DNA of 64,000 nt from Tipula vernalis (Eukaryota > Arthropoda > Insecta > Diptera > Tipulidae). Shown in pieces: positions 1-12,569 of this stretch. The notes under the pieces are model-generated. The model was not told the DNA's origin. It did no database searches and saw only the letters and a list, made by a program, of their open reading frames with translations. The DNA lies in contig OY282558.1 in assembly GCA_958295665.1 (NCBI GenBank), positions 20,707,409 to 20,771,408 on the forward strand. Reading direction: 5' to 3'. A program made the translations under genes and the position numbers. The first letter of the stretch is position 1. Each line of letters opens with the position of its first letter.

Positions 1-2161
1 CCTGAATTAAATACAGTTTCTCTGATTCATATATATGAAAACCACTTTTAAATAACGTTCCTTTATATCGAACTGCTGAAATAATTTCCACTGTACCATT
101 TCTTAAATAACTATGCAAAATACTAAAATAAACATTATTATGAGATCGCAATATTTTTTTTTTTAATTACTTCTATGTCATTTTTCTGTTGATATATAAT
201 GTTAAATGCAAAACTGTAACAACACTTTTTACTAAGTGAAAGAGGTAAATTAATTCGTGAGCTACACACTTTAGAATATTCTTTCACTTGTTTGTTCTTA
301 CTTTCCATCCGCATGCAACTTAATAGTTTCAATGGGCCAGACTGTTCAATTAAACGAGGATAGTGGCAGAGGAAGTGATGTTTAGGTTTCAATTTAGTAT
401 TAAAGCAGCTTACATATTTCTTATGGTGATTTTTTATGAGTTCTCTCAAACCATTAACTTCTGCTTGAGTAAAAGAATCTTTGAGCAAGAATTCTACAAG
501 TTCATATAAACAGAGAACGTATTTCCAATACGAATCATTTTTAGGGATACTCTTCCCTACAAAAACTGGAAAATATTTTAAGAAACTATAGCTCTCTCTA
601 GCAGACATACGCAGATTTAGGGTTTTTATATGTTCTTCTTTGATTGAATTTGGGCGGTTCTGAACTTCGATTTCACCATAATCAAAAGAATTAAATTTGG
701 CATTGAGAAACTCTAGCGTAAAATATTTTTTTTCATAAATAAATATTTTTACCGCTCGTGCTAACCATTCATAATATCACTGTAGTAGTTTTCGGTTACA
801 TGAAATGTTCTAAATTCGTTAAATGAGGGATTAAATTTAATACCGGAGAATTTAAAATCATTTCTTTCAATATCTATTTTGTAGTCATTCACCGTACGTA
901 ATTTCCCTACATTTTCAGTATATGAGCACTCAAGAATTGATTTTTCCACTTTACAAAATCGACAATAATAATTATGTGAAAAAGATGAACTGAATCCCAT
1001 TATAGAATTTAAAGCTAAATTATCCCCAATAATAAGACCTAGAGCAAATTTAACACATTTGGTATTATTTTCTATATTTATTAAAATACCTGTAGATTCA
1101 ATTTCCTTCAAGCAATCAATTAGATAACTTAGAGATAGATTACTACCAAATCTTTTTAAATAATTTGTTTTCATTAATTGTGCAACCAATATATTATTTA
1201 AATTCAAGTCACCGGATGGAAGAGTTGGAAAGTAAAAAAAAAATCCCGCAATAGATTGGGACCCCGCATGACTACCCAATGCATTTCCAGTTTCAAAATA
1301 ATCATAGTATAAAATATAAGGTAGAACAATTTCTTCGAGTGAAAATAATTTTCGTTTATTACGCCATAATTTACCTTGAACAAAGTTTTGTAACTCATCC
1401 TTTGCATTCAATAAGCGATTTGTATTATTTATTGTTTCTTTGAGGATATTTGGTCTTTCAAAAAAACTTTTTATTTCAAAAATAATTGGCGAAAGTACGC
1501 AATAGTAATTAAAATTTTTTAATAATGGTTGACCCGATTTATATACTTGTCGTATTTCATTGTGAATTACATATTTCTGTGGATTTTGATACCCTATCGT
1601 TTCAGTTAATTCTATATTAAACAAATATTCAGTTTTAACTTTATCAATTATTTTTGCAATAATATCAAGAAACTGGTAAACTTCTATTTCAGACTCGGAA
1701 ATAATTTGTTTAAGGGTAGCAATCAAAAGTTGCAAAATGCTATCAAAACTTGCTAGAATTGTTTCTATTAACACAGTAGTCAAAGTTCTTTTTGAATATA
1801 GTTCTAAAACAAACTTTAATAACTGGTTTTGGATTTTTTTAGTCAAATCGATGATATTGGTTTTCGACGTTTTCTCCAATGAATCAGTATTACATTTATT
1901 TACAACTAATTTATCGGACGTTTCAGACGATATAAGAATAGAGTTGTATGCAACTTGTGCTTGTTGCATGAAATTTTCGTTTTTTGAGTGGTTGTTTTGT
2001 AAGTGGCGCTTAAAAGAATTGCGGTTCGAAAATAACTGATTGCATTTATTTTGACAACACTGCAAGACAGAAGATGGACCTAGCTGGTGTATATAAGTGA
2101 AGTGTTTTAATAAAAACTGAATTTGGCCGAATAAAGCAGAACACATAAAACAGGTATACAT
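1..2161 (-). pseudogene. Transposase-like zinc-finger protein, broken, runs off left edge
   Basis: The gene reads leftward from an ATG at 2161. The first block (2161-761, 466 codons) opens with C2H2-like fingers (CFMCSALF...HFTYIH, CCQNKCNQLF...HLQNNH). It then carries features I recall from a family of large transposase-like animal proteins: a GSHAGSQSIAGFFF segment, GLIIGDNLALNSIMGFSSSF and the cysteine pair NYYCRFCKVEK. At DIMNG near 765 the frame is lost by a small deletion or shift. Homology resumes in another frame through FDYGEIEVQNRP and continues in the block 608-138 with KHHFLCHYPRLI and SCMRMESKNK. A second shift lies in an 11-A run near 155-165, after which a third open frame continues to base 1. 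The start lies 28 bases after the stop of the upstream SAM-like gene on the same strand. The family name is uncertain; a KDZ-type or related DNA transposon protein is my best guess. Confidence 0.6.
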
Positions 2162-2189
2162 AATAACTAATAATTTATGACGTTAGAAA

Positions 2190-4647
2190 TTAAAAGTGAA
2201 AATTTAGAGGATTATCGTTAGTAATAAAAATTATAAACGGTTGTAACGTTAAATTTCTCGAAAGGTAAAATGTTTTAGTATTATATACCTTTTCTTGTAT
2301 ATGTGCTGGATCTATTACTTCTATTAAAAATGATTGTATCGAGTCGTTGATTGTAAACTTCCAAACTATGTCATTTTGCTTCTGCTTTCCGGAAGGTTTA
2401 AGAATATAATGCATCAATTTGCAAATTTGGATGTTTCGAATATCTGCAAAACAAAATAAAATAAAAAAAATTTAATTTCAAAATACATGGAATTATTTAT
2501 TATTGTGATTACCTTCGTCAGTAGATGGATCGTGATATATTTGCAACGCTAATTTATCCTTTAGTTTCTTCTTAAAAGTTTCTCCAATTTGATCTTTAAA
2601 GGTGATCCATTTCTTAAATAGCTGTCCATGAGAGTCTACATGCATCAATTCAAAGTCAATTTCGATCTAAGTAGAATAAAGAATATAAAATAAATCAACA
2701 GCTACAATGGTAGTGCACCTAGAATACTAATGAAACCACTGCTTTTGCAACATATTATCCTAACAATTTGCTATGTGAAGTGAATTTAATTCGACGGTTA
2801 CACCTTTAGCCAATGCGTGGCACTATATAAATTGAAAAATGATATAATTTTTTTGGTATAAAATTTCTTATAATTTCTACCGAAAGGAGAAAATGTTCTT
2901 AATAAATTATATTAAGTTTGCAAATTATGTATTTGGTATTAATACATATGCATTAATGTATACTTACAAGGCGAAATCCTTTTGTATTTTGATACAATGG
3001 CCATTCATTTATGAAAGATGCGCTATCCTTCGATTTTGATAGCTCTTTCATGCGAATATCGTAAGAAATTTTCCATTTCTGTTCAATCACTTCCCATGGT
3101 TGGTTGTGAACCTTCAACCAATCTTTAGTTATGTCAGTAAGCTCTTCTGTACCGGTTACATTTGCTAGAACTTCGACCTCTTCAACCTTACCGCGTCGCC
3201 GTTTACTATCAGTGAAATATCCCACCTTCGATAAATTTTTTTGCATCACTCTGTATCTGTTGTATAACTTCCCTGTCGGATGCTTTATGTTACAGAAATA
3301 GTAATCCTATTTCCATATACAAAAAAATGTTATTAGAATCCTGAATTTAAAGATTTATAGTACAGAAAAAATATTGAATTTTTTGTAACTCACTGGATTT
3401 TCTTCTGGAAAACGATCAATAATTTGAGCCGTTTGCAACGAAAATCATTAATTGTCATACATTTATTGTTTTCGACAAAGAATCGCGCTATATGTGTGCA
3501 GAGTAAATCACGTAATTCCGAAGTAAATTGAGGAGGTTTCTTATCTTGGTACATGGAGTTAATTTTCACTCCAGCTGGTGTTGTTAGAAAATTAGCCAAC
3601 ACCTAAGAATTATGATATACACACAAATATACATATACTAAATAATTTTAGAAGTTAAAATATTAGAAATGTTTGAGTTTAGCAGTGTGTTAGTGTGCAG
3701 CTTTAGTTTGAATTTACTTGTAATGAAAAAATAGATTAATACCTTAGCCACAAAAACTATTAATTTTGCCATAAGACAAACATAATGAAGAATCAAAAAG
3801 TTAAAATAAGAAATAGATCCATATAATGGCTGAAATAATTTAACAAGTTGCGTGCCAAAGTTGTAAAAAACATACATTCCTATAATAATACTGGCATACA
3901 CAAAACTTTTAAGGAATGAAATTTGGTTTTTGGACCTTCGATAAAAGTAGATACTTGCAAGACGTTCACAGTTACCAACTTTTAAAACCAAACAAAATTT
4001 TAAATACATACAAAAAAATCCGCTGGCGGCAGAGGCGATGCAGATGGAGATAACGATAACGGAGATGGTGAGAATGACATATTTGATACTCTAGCAAGTT
4101 TTTCTTGTAGTAAACTGTCACTATTGGTAATTGTCGTAGCAGTGTCATTTAAAGTTGAAGAATGCGGCGGGAAATTCTGTAATAAATATTTTACAGAACA
4201 TATAGTTTCAAGTTTTTCACAGAACATTGTTTTTAAGCAGTGTTGGCATATCGCGTTCCGTTACAATAACAGTATGCCAACACTGTTTTTAAGTAATCTT
4301 ATAAATTAAAGTACATTTTTTACTCTCCAATCCAAAAGCATAGATCTGAACCGTGCTTTATTTCCTAAATCGTCCTGAAATATAGATCTAAGTTCTAGTT
4401 CGGTTAAGTACTGGAAACTGTCTGTAGTGACATTTTTACCTTATAAAAATGCAATATTTATTTGAAAATGTTTTGTTATACTTCGAGTACAATATTACTT
4501 ACTTAATAATTTGGGAAGTATTGATTCCAAGGACCATTGCTTCAAAAGTTCGTGTAGGCCATTGTCGCTCGAGAGAATTATAACATCATCAATACTATAT
4601 ACTTGTTCTTCATCAGTAAATGAATGAGTATCACTGAAATTATCCAT
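2190..4647 (-). pseudogene. SAM-like domain protein, seven exons, one frameshift
   Basis: The exons, read leftward, are 4647-4503, 4439-4324, 4176-4012, 3602-3394, 3306-2968, 2666-2513 and 2443-2190. All six introns have GT donors and AG acceptors, and phases match at each join. Exon 1 begins with ATG and encodes an acidic start followed by ELLKQWSLESILPKLL. Exon 2 continues with DSFQYLTELELRSIF and NKARFRSMLLDW, so exons 1-2 look like a sterile alpha motif. Exon 3 is Ser/Pro-rich. Exons 4-5 encode a conserved block (TSELRDLLCTHIARFF, then DYYF...HPTGKLYNRYR). Exons 6-7 form the C-terminus, with stop TAA at 2190-2192. Exon 4 is 209 bases, one short of keeping frame: the reading frame changes at INDF near 3440, so this copy is broken. 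The protein would be about 460 residues. It resembles proteins often labelled SAMD3-like, which recur as repeats in animal genomes; that comparison is from memory. Confidence 0.6.
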
Positions 4648-6416
4648 CTGTTAAATAATCAAGCGTCACGGTATAATAACGGCCGAATTTCTTTATAAGA
4701 ACCATCAACAATTCGAAAAAACTGTACTTGGCTAAAATTGATTTAATATATTTCGGCACTCCAAAATTTTATTTTTACACGCCACACTAAATTTAACACA
4801 CAAAATTATCACAACGTTTTACTATTTAGACTGCAATAACTAGAATGACGAATGATCGACTTCCTTCATCTTGTTCGGTTGATAATACCGTTACCGAGAG
4901 AAAGAAGAAAATTTTTTTCATTTTATGTTTTACTCTAACGCACCTAATATCCTATTTTGGGTTTAGCACAAATGTTAGAATTCTGTTTCACATAAGGGAA
5001 AACGAAGAAACTTAACAATAAAATAATGAGTGATTGGGAGATAGAATGACTGGCTAGGTACAAATTATACAAAATATTGTATAACTTATGCATTCGATTT
5101 GTGCGTATTATGAAAATTATTAGATGTCCTATACATACATATCGGTTTGCTTTTTTAATCATATCATGATTTTTAGTATATGGCATCGTTTATATTTCTA
5201 GTGAAATATACTTATATGGATTGGTTTTTTGGATTGTACTAAAATCGTTTGATCTACATTAAATCAGATGTTTTCTTGTAAAAATCTACGAACTTCATTT
5301 GTGATGTATGTATTAAAAATATGTATAAATTTTATGCAAAGATATTTTTATGCAAAGATATTTTGGATTTCCCTATATTTAAACTATTTGATCTATTAAT
5401 ATTTTATTTCTTATATATGTAATATATATGTATAAAATATTTAATATATATTATATATGTACTTATAATATATTAAATGGTCATGTCACTCTTGTATCTA
5501 GATCTACCACTGAGAGCGACGCCGCACTATAAGTTATTGCATTACTAAAGATCTTTACAATGTTATATAAGCTACTTACATATGTACATCGAACGTAAAA
5601 TTGTGTTCTTCCTCACCGTGGAGATTTTTACTTGATTTTGAACAAAAATCGAGACGCGAGTTTATTTAACTTTTTCTGCAAATAAATATGTACATTGGTT
5701 CATCACGCAAAATTGATTTTGTTTTAGCTTCAACCAGTTAGATTAAATGTATGACCTTCTCATACTTTATTTGAAAAATACTCATGTACAATACATTAGC
5801 AGACGAGTAATAGACGAGAACCAATTGAAACAGATATAAGTAGAAATTTTAGCCTAAAATCGCAATAAAATAGACAATTTTGAAAAATCAAACAACTTTA
5901 CAAATTAATTTATTCGCAGATAATTCTGGGGAAAGCCTAGCAGATTTGTATAGATCAACAGTTTTAGTAAGTCGAGTATTTTTCAAACGAATATATGTAA
6001 TCAAAAATATCCAATAATTTTAATGGACGTACATACATACATATATAGATATACATATATATATATATATATACAGCGATTCCATACGAAAACGATCAAA
6101 AACGCCAGATTTTGTCCTGACCCCTTTAGATTTCTATGAAACTTCCAAAAAATGTTCTCTATTTAAAATAACTCAACACGTATTTTATTTATTCCCTTCT
6201 GCAGCACTGTTCTTTAAAACAGGAGCGTACGGCGTTTTACGATTTTTCTAATTTTTCTTAAAAATGATCATTTTTGGAAGCGTCTGCCGCGAGAACCACT
6301 TAACGGATTTTAACAATTTATATCTCAAATGAAAGGGAATGAATAGATCTTATAAATAGCTGTAAGATTTATATTTTAAAAAAATTCCATCTTAAAGAAA
6401 AAAACGTGTTTTCTTG
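4648..6416. other. AT-rich non-coding DNA
   Basis: No supportable gene. The segment just right of the SAM-like gene start would hold its promoter. ACATAC and TATATA microsatellite patches occur near 6025-6075. The stretch 6080-6400 is less AT-rich but lacks any open frame with recognisable protein similarity. Confidence 0.5.
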
Positions 6417-6654
<238 letters not shown>

Positions 6655-6804
6655 TATATTACAATAATTTTATGATAATTCAATGCTGTTGTTGTATTTA
6701 TTATACATAAATTTTGCATACTCTTTTCAATCGTAAGAACGATAACATTATGATTTAGTTTTCTAAATATTATCCCAGTTAAGTATGGCCCATGCGCGAA
6801 TAGG

Positions 6805-6925
6805 AATAATTTTTTAGGAATAATGTATACCTTTTAATGCATAAATTATACAATTATTGGAATAAAATAAATTTTATTTCACGATTTATGCATAAAATGT
6901 ATGATCTATTCCTAATTACTTTTAG
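6805..6925. repeat. Small imperfect palindrome (MITE-like)
   Basis: The left half (TAGGAATAATGTATAC ... TTTTAATGCATAAAT) is repeated in inverted orientation on the right (ATTTATGCATAAAA ... TGTATGATCTATTCCTA). It abuts the truncated end of the Gypsy element, so it may be the insertion that removed the Gypsy 3' part. No clear target duplication was found. Confidence 0.45.
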
Positions 6926-6960
6926 GCATTATTATCCAATTCTAAAGAATAGTCCATGCA

Positions 6961-8305
6961 TTACCATTTTTCTGGGTGCATGTGGTACCCAAAAAGGAGA
7001 AAGTATGGTGAGTAGCTTGTAGATTGATGTACTGCTGATCGCAAGGAGCACCCTATTTCTGCTAATTTACAATCCCAAGTTCGATGATCATCCTTAATAA
7101 ATGCTCTTATAGCTGCTAATATTGATCTATTCACTCTTTCCGATGCATTGGATTGAGGAGAATAGATGGCAGTTTTCGTATGTGATATACCAAATTCTTT
7201 CATGAGATCGCCGAATTGTTTGCTGGTAAACTGGACTCCATTATCAGTATGTATGCACTCAGGGGTTCCAAATAAAAGAAACACATTTTGTTTCAGGTAA
7301 GATGTAATTTTTACAGTTGTGCTATTTGTTAGGGGTTTTAATAACACGAACTTTGTCAGCTGATCCAGTACAATCAGAATGTACATGTTTCCCTCTTTTG
7401 ATTTGGGATAAGGCCCCATAAGATCAACAAATAACTTTTGGAACGGTCTTTCTGAAAATGAAGTTTTTCCAAAGCTGGTCTCTGTATTCTGTTACTACTT
7501 TTCGATGTCTTGCAAGTTGAACAATTAGTGACATATTCATACACCTGCTTGCGCATCCCTGGCCAATAATAATACCTGCGAAGACGCTCTAATGTTTTTT
7601 TAACCCCACCATAAGAAGCAACGGCTTCATCGTGTTCCTGAGTAATTAGTGGAAGTCGCAAATCACAAGGAATCCAGATTTTCCAAATGGGCAAATCACT
7701 CAACGCTTGATCTTTCGGTGGCTCGATTCTGATAAAGATGCGGTCGTTATGTACTTTAAACGTAGGATACAAAATTGGTGTACTCAAGATTTTCGTGCGA
7801 AATTTTGCGTAATTTATAGCCAGAAAATCGTCAGATTCGAGATTGATTGCGGAAACAACAAGAGGAAGGTTTGATTTGAACTCAAGAAGTGAATCGCAGT
7901 GCACTCGGGAAAGTGCATCTGGTACCACATTACTCGAGCCTTTTTGGTGAACTATTTCAAAATGGTACATCTGCAGTTTTAGACTCCATCGAGCTAAGCG
8001 TCCGCTTAAGTCCTTTTGCGACATTAGCCACTTTAGGCTAGCATGGTCCGTTATAACTGTGAATTTAAAGCCTTCAATATATGGCCTAAATTTCTTTATA
8101 CTTATAATGGCAGCCACGCATTCCAATTCTGAGACGCTATAACCTTTTTGGCATTTATTTAGCTTTTTCTAAACGTACGCGATTGGGCGTTCAACATCAT
8201 CTTCCGTTTTTTGAAACAGGACACCTCCGACACCGGAGGTGCTTGCGTCGCATCGTATAAAAAATGGCTTAGTGTAGTCCGGGTTAACTAAAACAGGAGC
8301 GGTTG
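6961..8305 (-). pseudogene. pol: Gypsy pol, RNase H and integrase part, truncated
   Basis: From about 8305 the RNase H region continues out of frame with the RT block, with a stop near 8168. The block 8126-7374 holds FTVITDHASLKWLM and PDALSRVH (RNase H), then the H2C2 finger (HDEAVASYGGVKKT ... CSTCKTSK). Another shift near 7440 leads to the integrase core (VDLMGPYP-like start, HTDNGVQFTSKQF, SPQSNASERVNR). The sequence ends at HMHPEKW and stop 6961, short of the usual integrase C-terminus and 3' LTR. Confidence 0.85.
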
Positions 8306-9885
8306 ATAAAAGAAAGAGTGTCAGTTATCGGTGCAGTAACATCAGCGTAATTCGGTATAAATCGTTGATACCAACCGGACAATCCCAGTAGCCTCCGGGT
8401 CTGTTTTACTGAAGTCGGTTTTGGGTAATCTTTTATAGCCTGCACTTTACCTGGGTCCATTCTCAAACCTCCTTCACCTACTATAAAGCCAAGGTATTTC
8501 AACTCTCTCATGATGAATTTACTCTTTTCGAGGTTTATGGTAAGATTAGCTTCTTTCAACCATTGCGCAACTAATTTAAGTAAATAAAAGTGTTCGTCCA
8601 ATGTTTCAGATATTGTTAGGAGGTCGTCTAAATAGACGAATATACGGTCATGGTAGGTATGTGGGATCACCTTATTCATAAGCCTGGACATCGTTTGAGG
8701 AGAGTTACAAAGACCAAACGGCATTACGCAAAACTGGTATAACGGTCTACCTGGGACAGTAAATGCCGTTTTGTCTCTGGAACCCTCCGCCAGCGATATC
8801 TGCCAAAAGGCATCTTTGAGGTCTATTCCTGAGATATAATTCGTTTGACTCAACCTACCTATAAGACCGTCTATAAGTGGGAGTGGGTAAGCATCCTTTT
8901 TTGTTAAAGCGTTAACTTTCCTCGAATCTAGGCACAGTCTTACCTTACCATTAGGTTTACGGACCAACACTATAGGCGAACTCCAAGAACTAGCGCTTTC
9001 CTCTATAACGCCCATACTCAATATGCGATCTAATTCCTCATAAATAAGATGTTGTACTGCAGGTGATATCGGGTAATGGCGTTGCTTGACAGGTGCACTA
9101 TCCCCAACGTCAATTGAATGCGTTACCAGCGAAGTTCGACCTAGTCCTTGTTTATTAAAAGATGGGAAGGAAGATTTTATTTCATCAAGCTGTCTACTTT
9201 GCTCCTGACTAAGGTCGTGTTGTTCGTTTGGATATTCAGCAGGAGTTATCTGAGAAATTACAGCAGGGAAAAGATTAAATGCTTTCCAAAAGTTGATTCT
9301 CAGATACAGTTCTCCTTGTAGTGTTGCAGCCAAATAGAATCTAACTATATTTGTTTGACCGTCGCAACTTACAGGATAATCAATGTATCCTATTATTTCG
9401 TTTTTAGTGCCATCAGCAGTCTTAACGCAGGAAGTTATTTTATGATATGACAAACCGGCATTTGATAATAGATTTTCACAACCCTTACCTAGAATGCTAA
9501 TTGAAGCTCCACTATCTAAGAGTCCGGAAATGGAGCCGTTACACATGTTAAGCATGAGGTAAGGTCGTGGATCAGAAAGTTCTGGTAAAATTGTTGATTC
9601 GCATAACTTGTTGTGATTTTTCTTGTTTTTCCAGTAGGTAATTATTCTGAGAACACGTCTAGGTTTCTTATTATATGAGTTTTTGTTAAGATTGAAAATT
9701 GGAGTTGAATCTGACTCATTATGTGGCGATGTAGTATTCAGACTATCTAAGAAGCGGGGTGATTTTTGCGGTTCGTTGACGGTGAATTTGAATTTAAAAT
9801 CGGGCGTTGAAGGATCTTCACCGGACGCGTCATTCCCGGGTTGAACACGGCCGGCATCGAGTTTCCCTGGCATTTCGACTGACAA
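8284..9885 (-). pseudogene. pol: Gypsy pol, protease and reverse transcriptase part
   Basis: The open block gives a protease with the aspartyl motif LLDSGASISILG, then a reverse transcriptase with VRLCLDSRKVNALT, GIDLKDAFWQ, MPFGLCNSPQTM and the catalytic FVYLDDLL. After GWYQRFIPNYADVTAPITDT the frame is lost near 8305, and the true sequence continues in another frame. It is read by a -1 shift from gag rather than from its own start codon. Confidence 0.85.
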
Positions 9886-11579
9886 TTATTACATTGAGGT
9901 TTAATTATATTTGCCTTGCCACATCCGTAACAGAAAATTCCTTGTGGAGCTAAATTACAGTCTTGATACCTATGACCAATGTCATGACACCAGTTCCAAC
10001 ATATCAAATGTACTCTGTCAGATACTTGGTTCTGAGTATTTTGTTTGACGATGGCATCCAAATGGGAAACATTTGGTTCTTCTTCGGCCGGAGCATTTGA
10101 ATACTGTTCATACAAATGTGGCACTTGTGCGGTTGGATCTACAAAACTAACATCGTTAATAGAGGTATTTCTACGTTGACGATTATCATGTAACAGCCGA
10201 GGGTCATAGCCCGATGGAGACCATAAACGCTCGTAACGTTGACAAATGACTCTTAATTCTTCCGTTGACTTGACTGAAATTGTCAAGGTAGCACTTTGTA
10301 GGGCTGGATCCATATTTTCCCGAATAATTTCTAACAGCTCTTGCTCTGAAAATCTATTTGTTAATCGTCCGTTCAAAGTTTCGATTTCCAGAAGATAATC
10401 ATTAAATGAATCATTTTGCTTTTGTTTCCTTGTTTCAATAATCCGGCGTGTTTCTCGTTCAGACTCACTGCTGCTGAATCGCATCACCAATGCATTCTTT
10501 ATTTGGAAATATATTGCCGTTGGATATTTCCTAGAAAATACCCAGAATCATTTTTCAGCGTCCACGGACAACAATCCTGGTAGTACAGCGTCTAATTCAT
10601 GAAGCGGAATATTGTCACGCTTGGCATATGATTCAAGACGAAACAAAAAATCATTAATATCTAAGTCCTTCGATTTTCCAGTAAATTTTATATTCCACTT
10701 AACGTCATGCCTTTTGTGTGGATAATAAAATGGTAGATTCATATTAGGGACATAATATGGCTGCTGTGGAAAACAATGAACATTTTGCGGAAGACTGGTC
10801 TGTGAAGGTACATAACTGTTTACCGGTATGCTAGACGGATTTGAATAAGGTGTAAAATAATAAGTACTCGAGTCTTTTGTATAAGTCTGAGCACTTGTCG
10901 GAAATGGCTGACTAATAAATTGGTAACCAGGATTACTTGTTGGAATGTTTGACAAGACTTGAGCTGGTGCCTTAGTAGTAACTAGGTTGATCACTTCGGT
11001 ATAACTTGAAATATTTCTTTTTGTAAGGGATTCTTCAACCTTGCTGATTGAGACGGGTGGTAATCCAAGTTCGGTCGGAACTTTATATAAATCTGTACTT
11101 TCTGACGGCATTACCTTTGGGTGGATTTTTGAAAGTTTGGACTCGTTCGAATCCAAAATGTACTCGATTGATTTTTCAACCGATAGCCGCGTATGTCTCC
11201 AGTTATGCAGCACTTTATCGACCTCATTGTCTTGGTGAAATTTTCCTTTTAACCGTAATGTACGATTATTCCAATGACGTATTTTGTTTTCAAGTTGTTT
11301 AAGGCCCACCAAATCATTCTTGATGTTAATATCTTCGCTAGATTTGCTTATTACTTTACACTGTTCTCGAAACTGCTTAAGTTCTTCCTCATAATTGCTT
11401 ACATGCGTCTCCGTTGGCTTTAATGACGGATCGCGACGTTCTTCTTCAAAAGTGTCGCTTAGAGTCTGAGCCCAATTCTCATCCTGACCAACGTCTATAT
11501 TTCTCAATTTACATTCTACCTGTAACTCGATTTCTGTAAGGCCTTGAAATATACCTGATTTATCGTTAAAGTAATCCAT
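9747..11579 (-). pseudogene. gag: Gypsy gag, one internal stop
   Basis: The likely start is the ATG at 11579; an open frame extends to 11618, but the family-like N-terminus begins MDYFNDKS. A short SAP-like segment (LTEIELQVECKLRNIDVG) is followed by an acidic helical region, a Pro/Ser/Tyr-rich linker, then the capsid-like region. The frame is broken by TGA at 10550-10548, where a tryptophan codon is expected, and continues in the same frame afterwards. The C-terminus carries a zinc-knuckle block (CWNWCHDIGHRYQDC, then CYGCGKANIIKPQCNNC). The stop is at 9747. The last 139 bases overlap pol in the -1 frame. Confidence 0.8.
9792..9798 (-). promoter_or_regulatory. Candidate -1 ribosomal frameshift heptamer T TTA AAT
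   Basis: Within the gag/pol overlap, the gag frame reads ATT TTA AAT, which gives a classical X XXY YYZ slippery heptamer. Slipping back one base enters exactly the pol frame upstream of the protease. Gag and pol frames differ by -1, as in many Gypsy elements. Confidence 0.6.
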
Positions 11580-12234
11580 GTCTAATAACCCTCTAAACTT
11601 ACAGTAGAAAAATAACAAAAAAACTTTTCTGGGTTCTAACTTGAATTAATAACCCAAAAATTTTGAAAATTCTATTTAAGCGATATTGCCAAATTTGAAA
11701 ATAACCAATAAACACACACAAATTAAATACTATTTTTATTTATTAATAAAACTGTGAATATATATGATGTGAACATATATGTGAACTGAACATCACTGAA
11801 GCCGGCACCACATTCCCGAATAATTACAGAATTTTATTTATGTCAGCAAATGTATTTCAAAAATCTGATAGAACAATGAAATCTTCACGCTATCTATCCC
11901 AAAATTGAAAAACCCGTTAACGGATATTAGAAACTAGCCCTGCTTATGGGAAATTGGATTATCCGAAAACAACCATAAACAATAATCGTAACTTAGAATA
12001 AAATCAATTGTATCTACATATATGTTCCATGAGACATTAGAAGGAAATAATTAGAGAAACTGAAATCATCAATTAATCAATCCAATTAAAACCAATCCAA
12101 ATTCCATCACTTCACAATATTTTACTTTATGATTTTCAGCTCTGTAATTATGACAGAATTAAATCATAATGACTAAAATGTTCAACTATAATTTGCATAA
12201 ATTAAACTCTATTAATGGCCTAAAGTAACTTCAG

Positions 12235-12252
12235 GTCCCTGTTTCGGCGCCA
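12235..12252 (-). promoter_or_regulatory. tRNA primer binding site of the Gypsy element
   Basis: The minus strand reads TGGCGCCGAAACAGGGAC. It differs at two of 18 positions from the well-known lysine-tRNA primer site of retroviruses and begins with the obligatory TGG. It lies four bases inside the putative LTR end. Confidence 0.75.
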
Positions 12253-12255
12253 TTT

Positions 12256-12458
12256 TGTAATGGAAGGGTTGGGTGGTTTGAAGTCAGACATGGGTTTGTG
12301 CGGGTAATCACAGTCGGCTGGGGGGTTTTATGACTTCCAACTTCCATTCAAATATTTACCATGTCTTAAATGTGGACCAGCTTCCCAATGACGAACAACA
12401 TTCACAACTTCACATCATAAAAAAAAACTTTAGTTAAGCATTACACTCTCGTGTAACA
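12256..12458 (-). mobile_element. Putative 5' LTR of the Gypsy element
   Basis: On the minus strand the segment starts TGTTACACGAGAG and ends CATTACA, just before the primer binding site. The boundaries rest on TG...CA ends and position only, because the matching 3' LTR is missing. A 203-bp LTR would be short but acceptable for Gypsy. Confidence 0.4.
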
Positions 12459-12569
12459 AACAAATCATTCTATTTGATTTATAATTGAACAGTACATTGG
12501 TACTTTGATGTATTGATACCAAAATATTGGTACAGCTGACCAAACAAATGTATGCGATCGTTACAGTTT

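Larger units (their letters stand above)
6961..12458 (-). mobile_element. Gypsy LTR retrotransposon, 3'-truncated and degenerate
   Basis: On the minus strand the order is putative 5' LTR (12458-12256), primer binding site, leader, gag (from about 11579), a -1 slippery heptamer, protease, reverse transcriptase, RNase H, H2C2 zinc finger and integrase core. The element stops in the integrase at 6961, and no second LTR was found. At least one nonsense codon (gag) and several frameshifts or stops (RT/RNase H junction near 8305, about 8168, about 7440) are present. No envelope gene is visible, so it looks like a gag-pol Gypsy. Confidence 0.85.

Noticed and set aside
6961..12458. Envelope-bearing (errantivirus-like) Gypsy
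   Set aside because: No env-like frame with signal and membrane segments is present, and the element is truncated within integrase.
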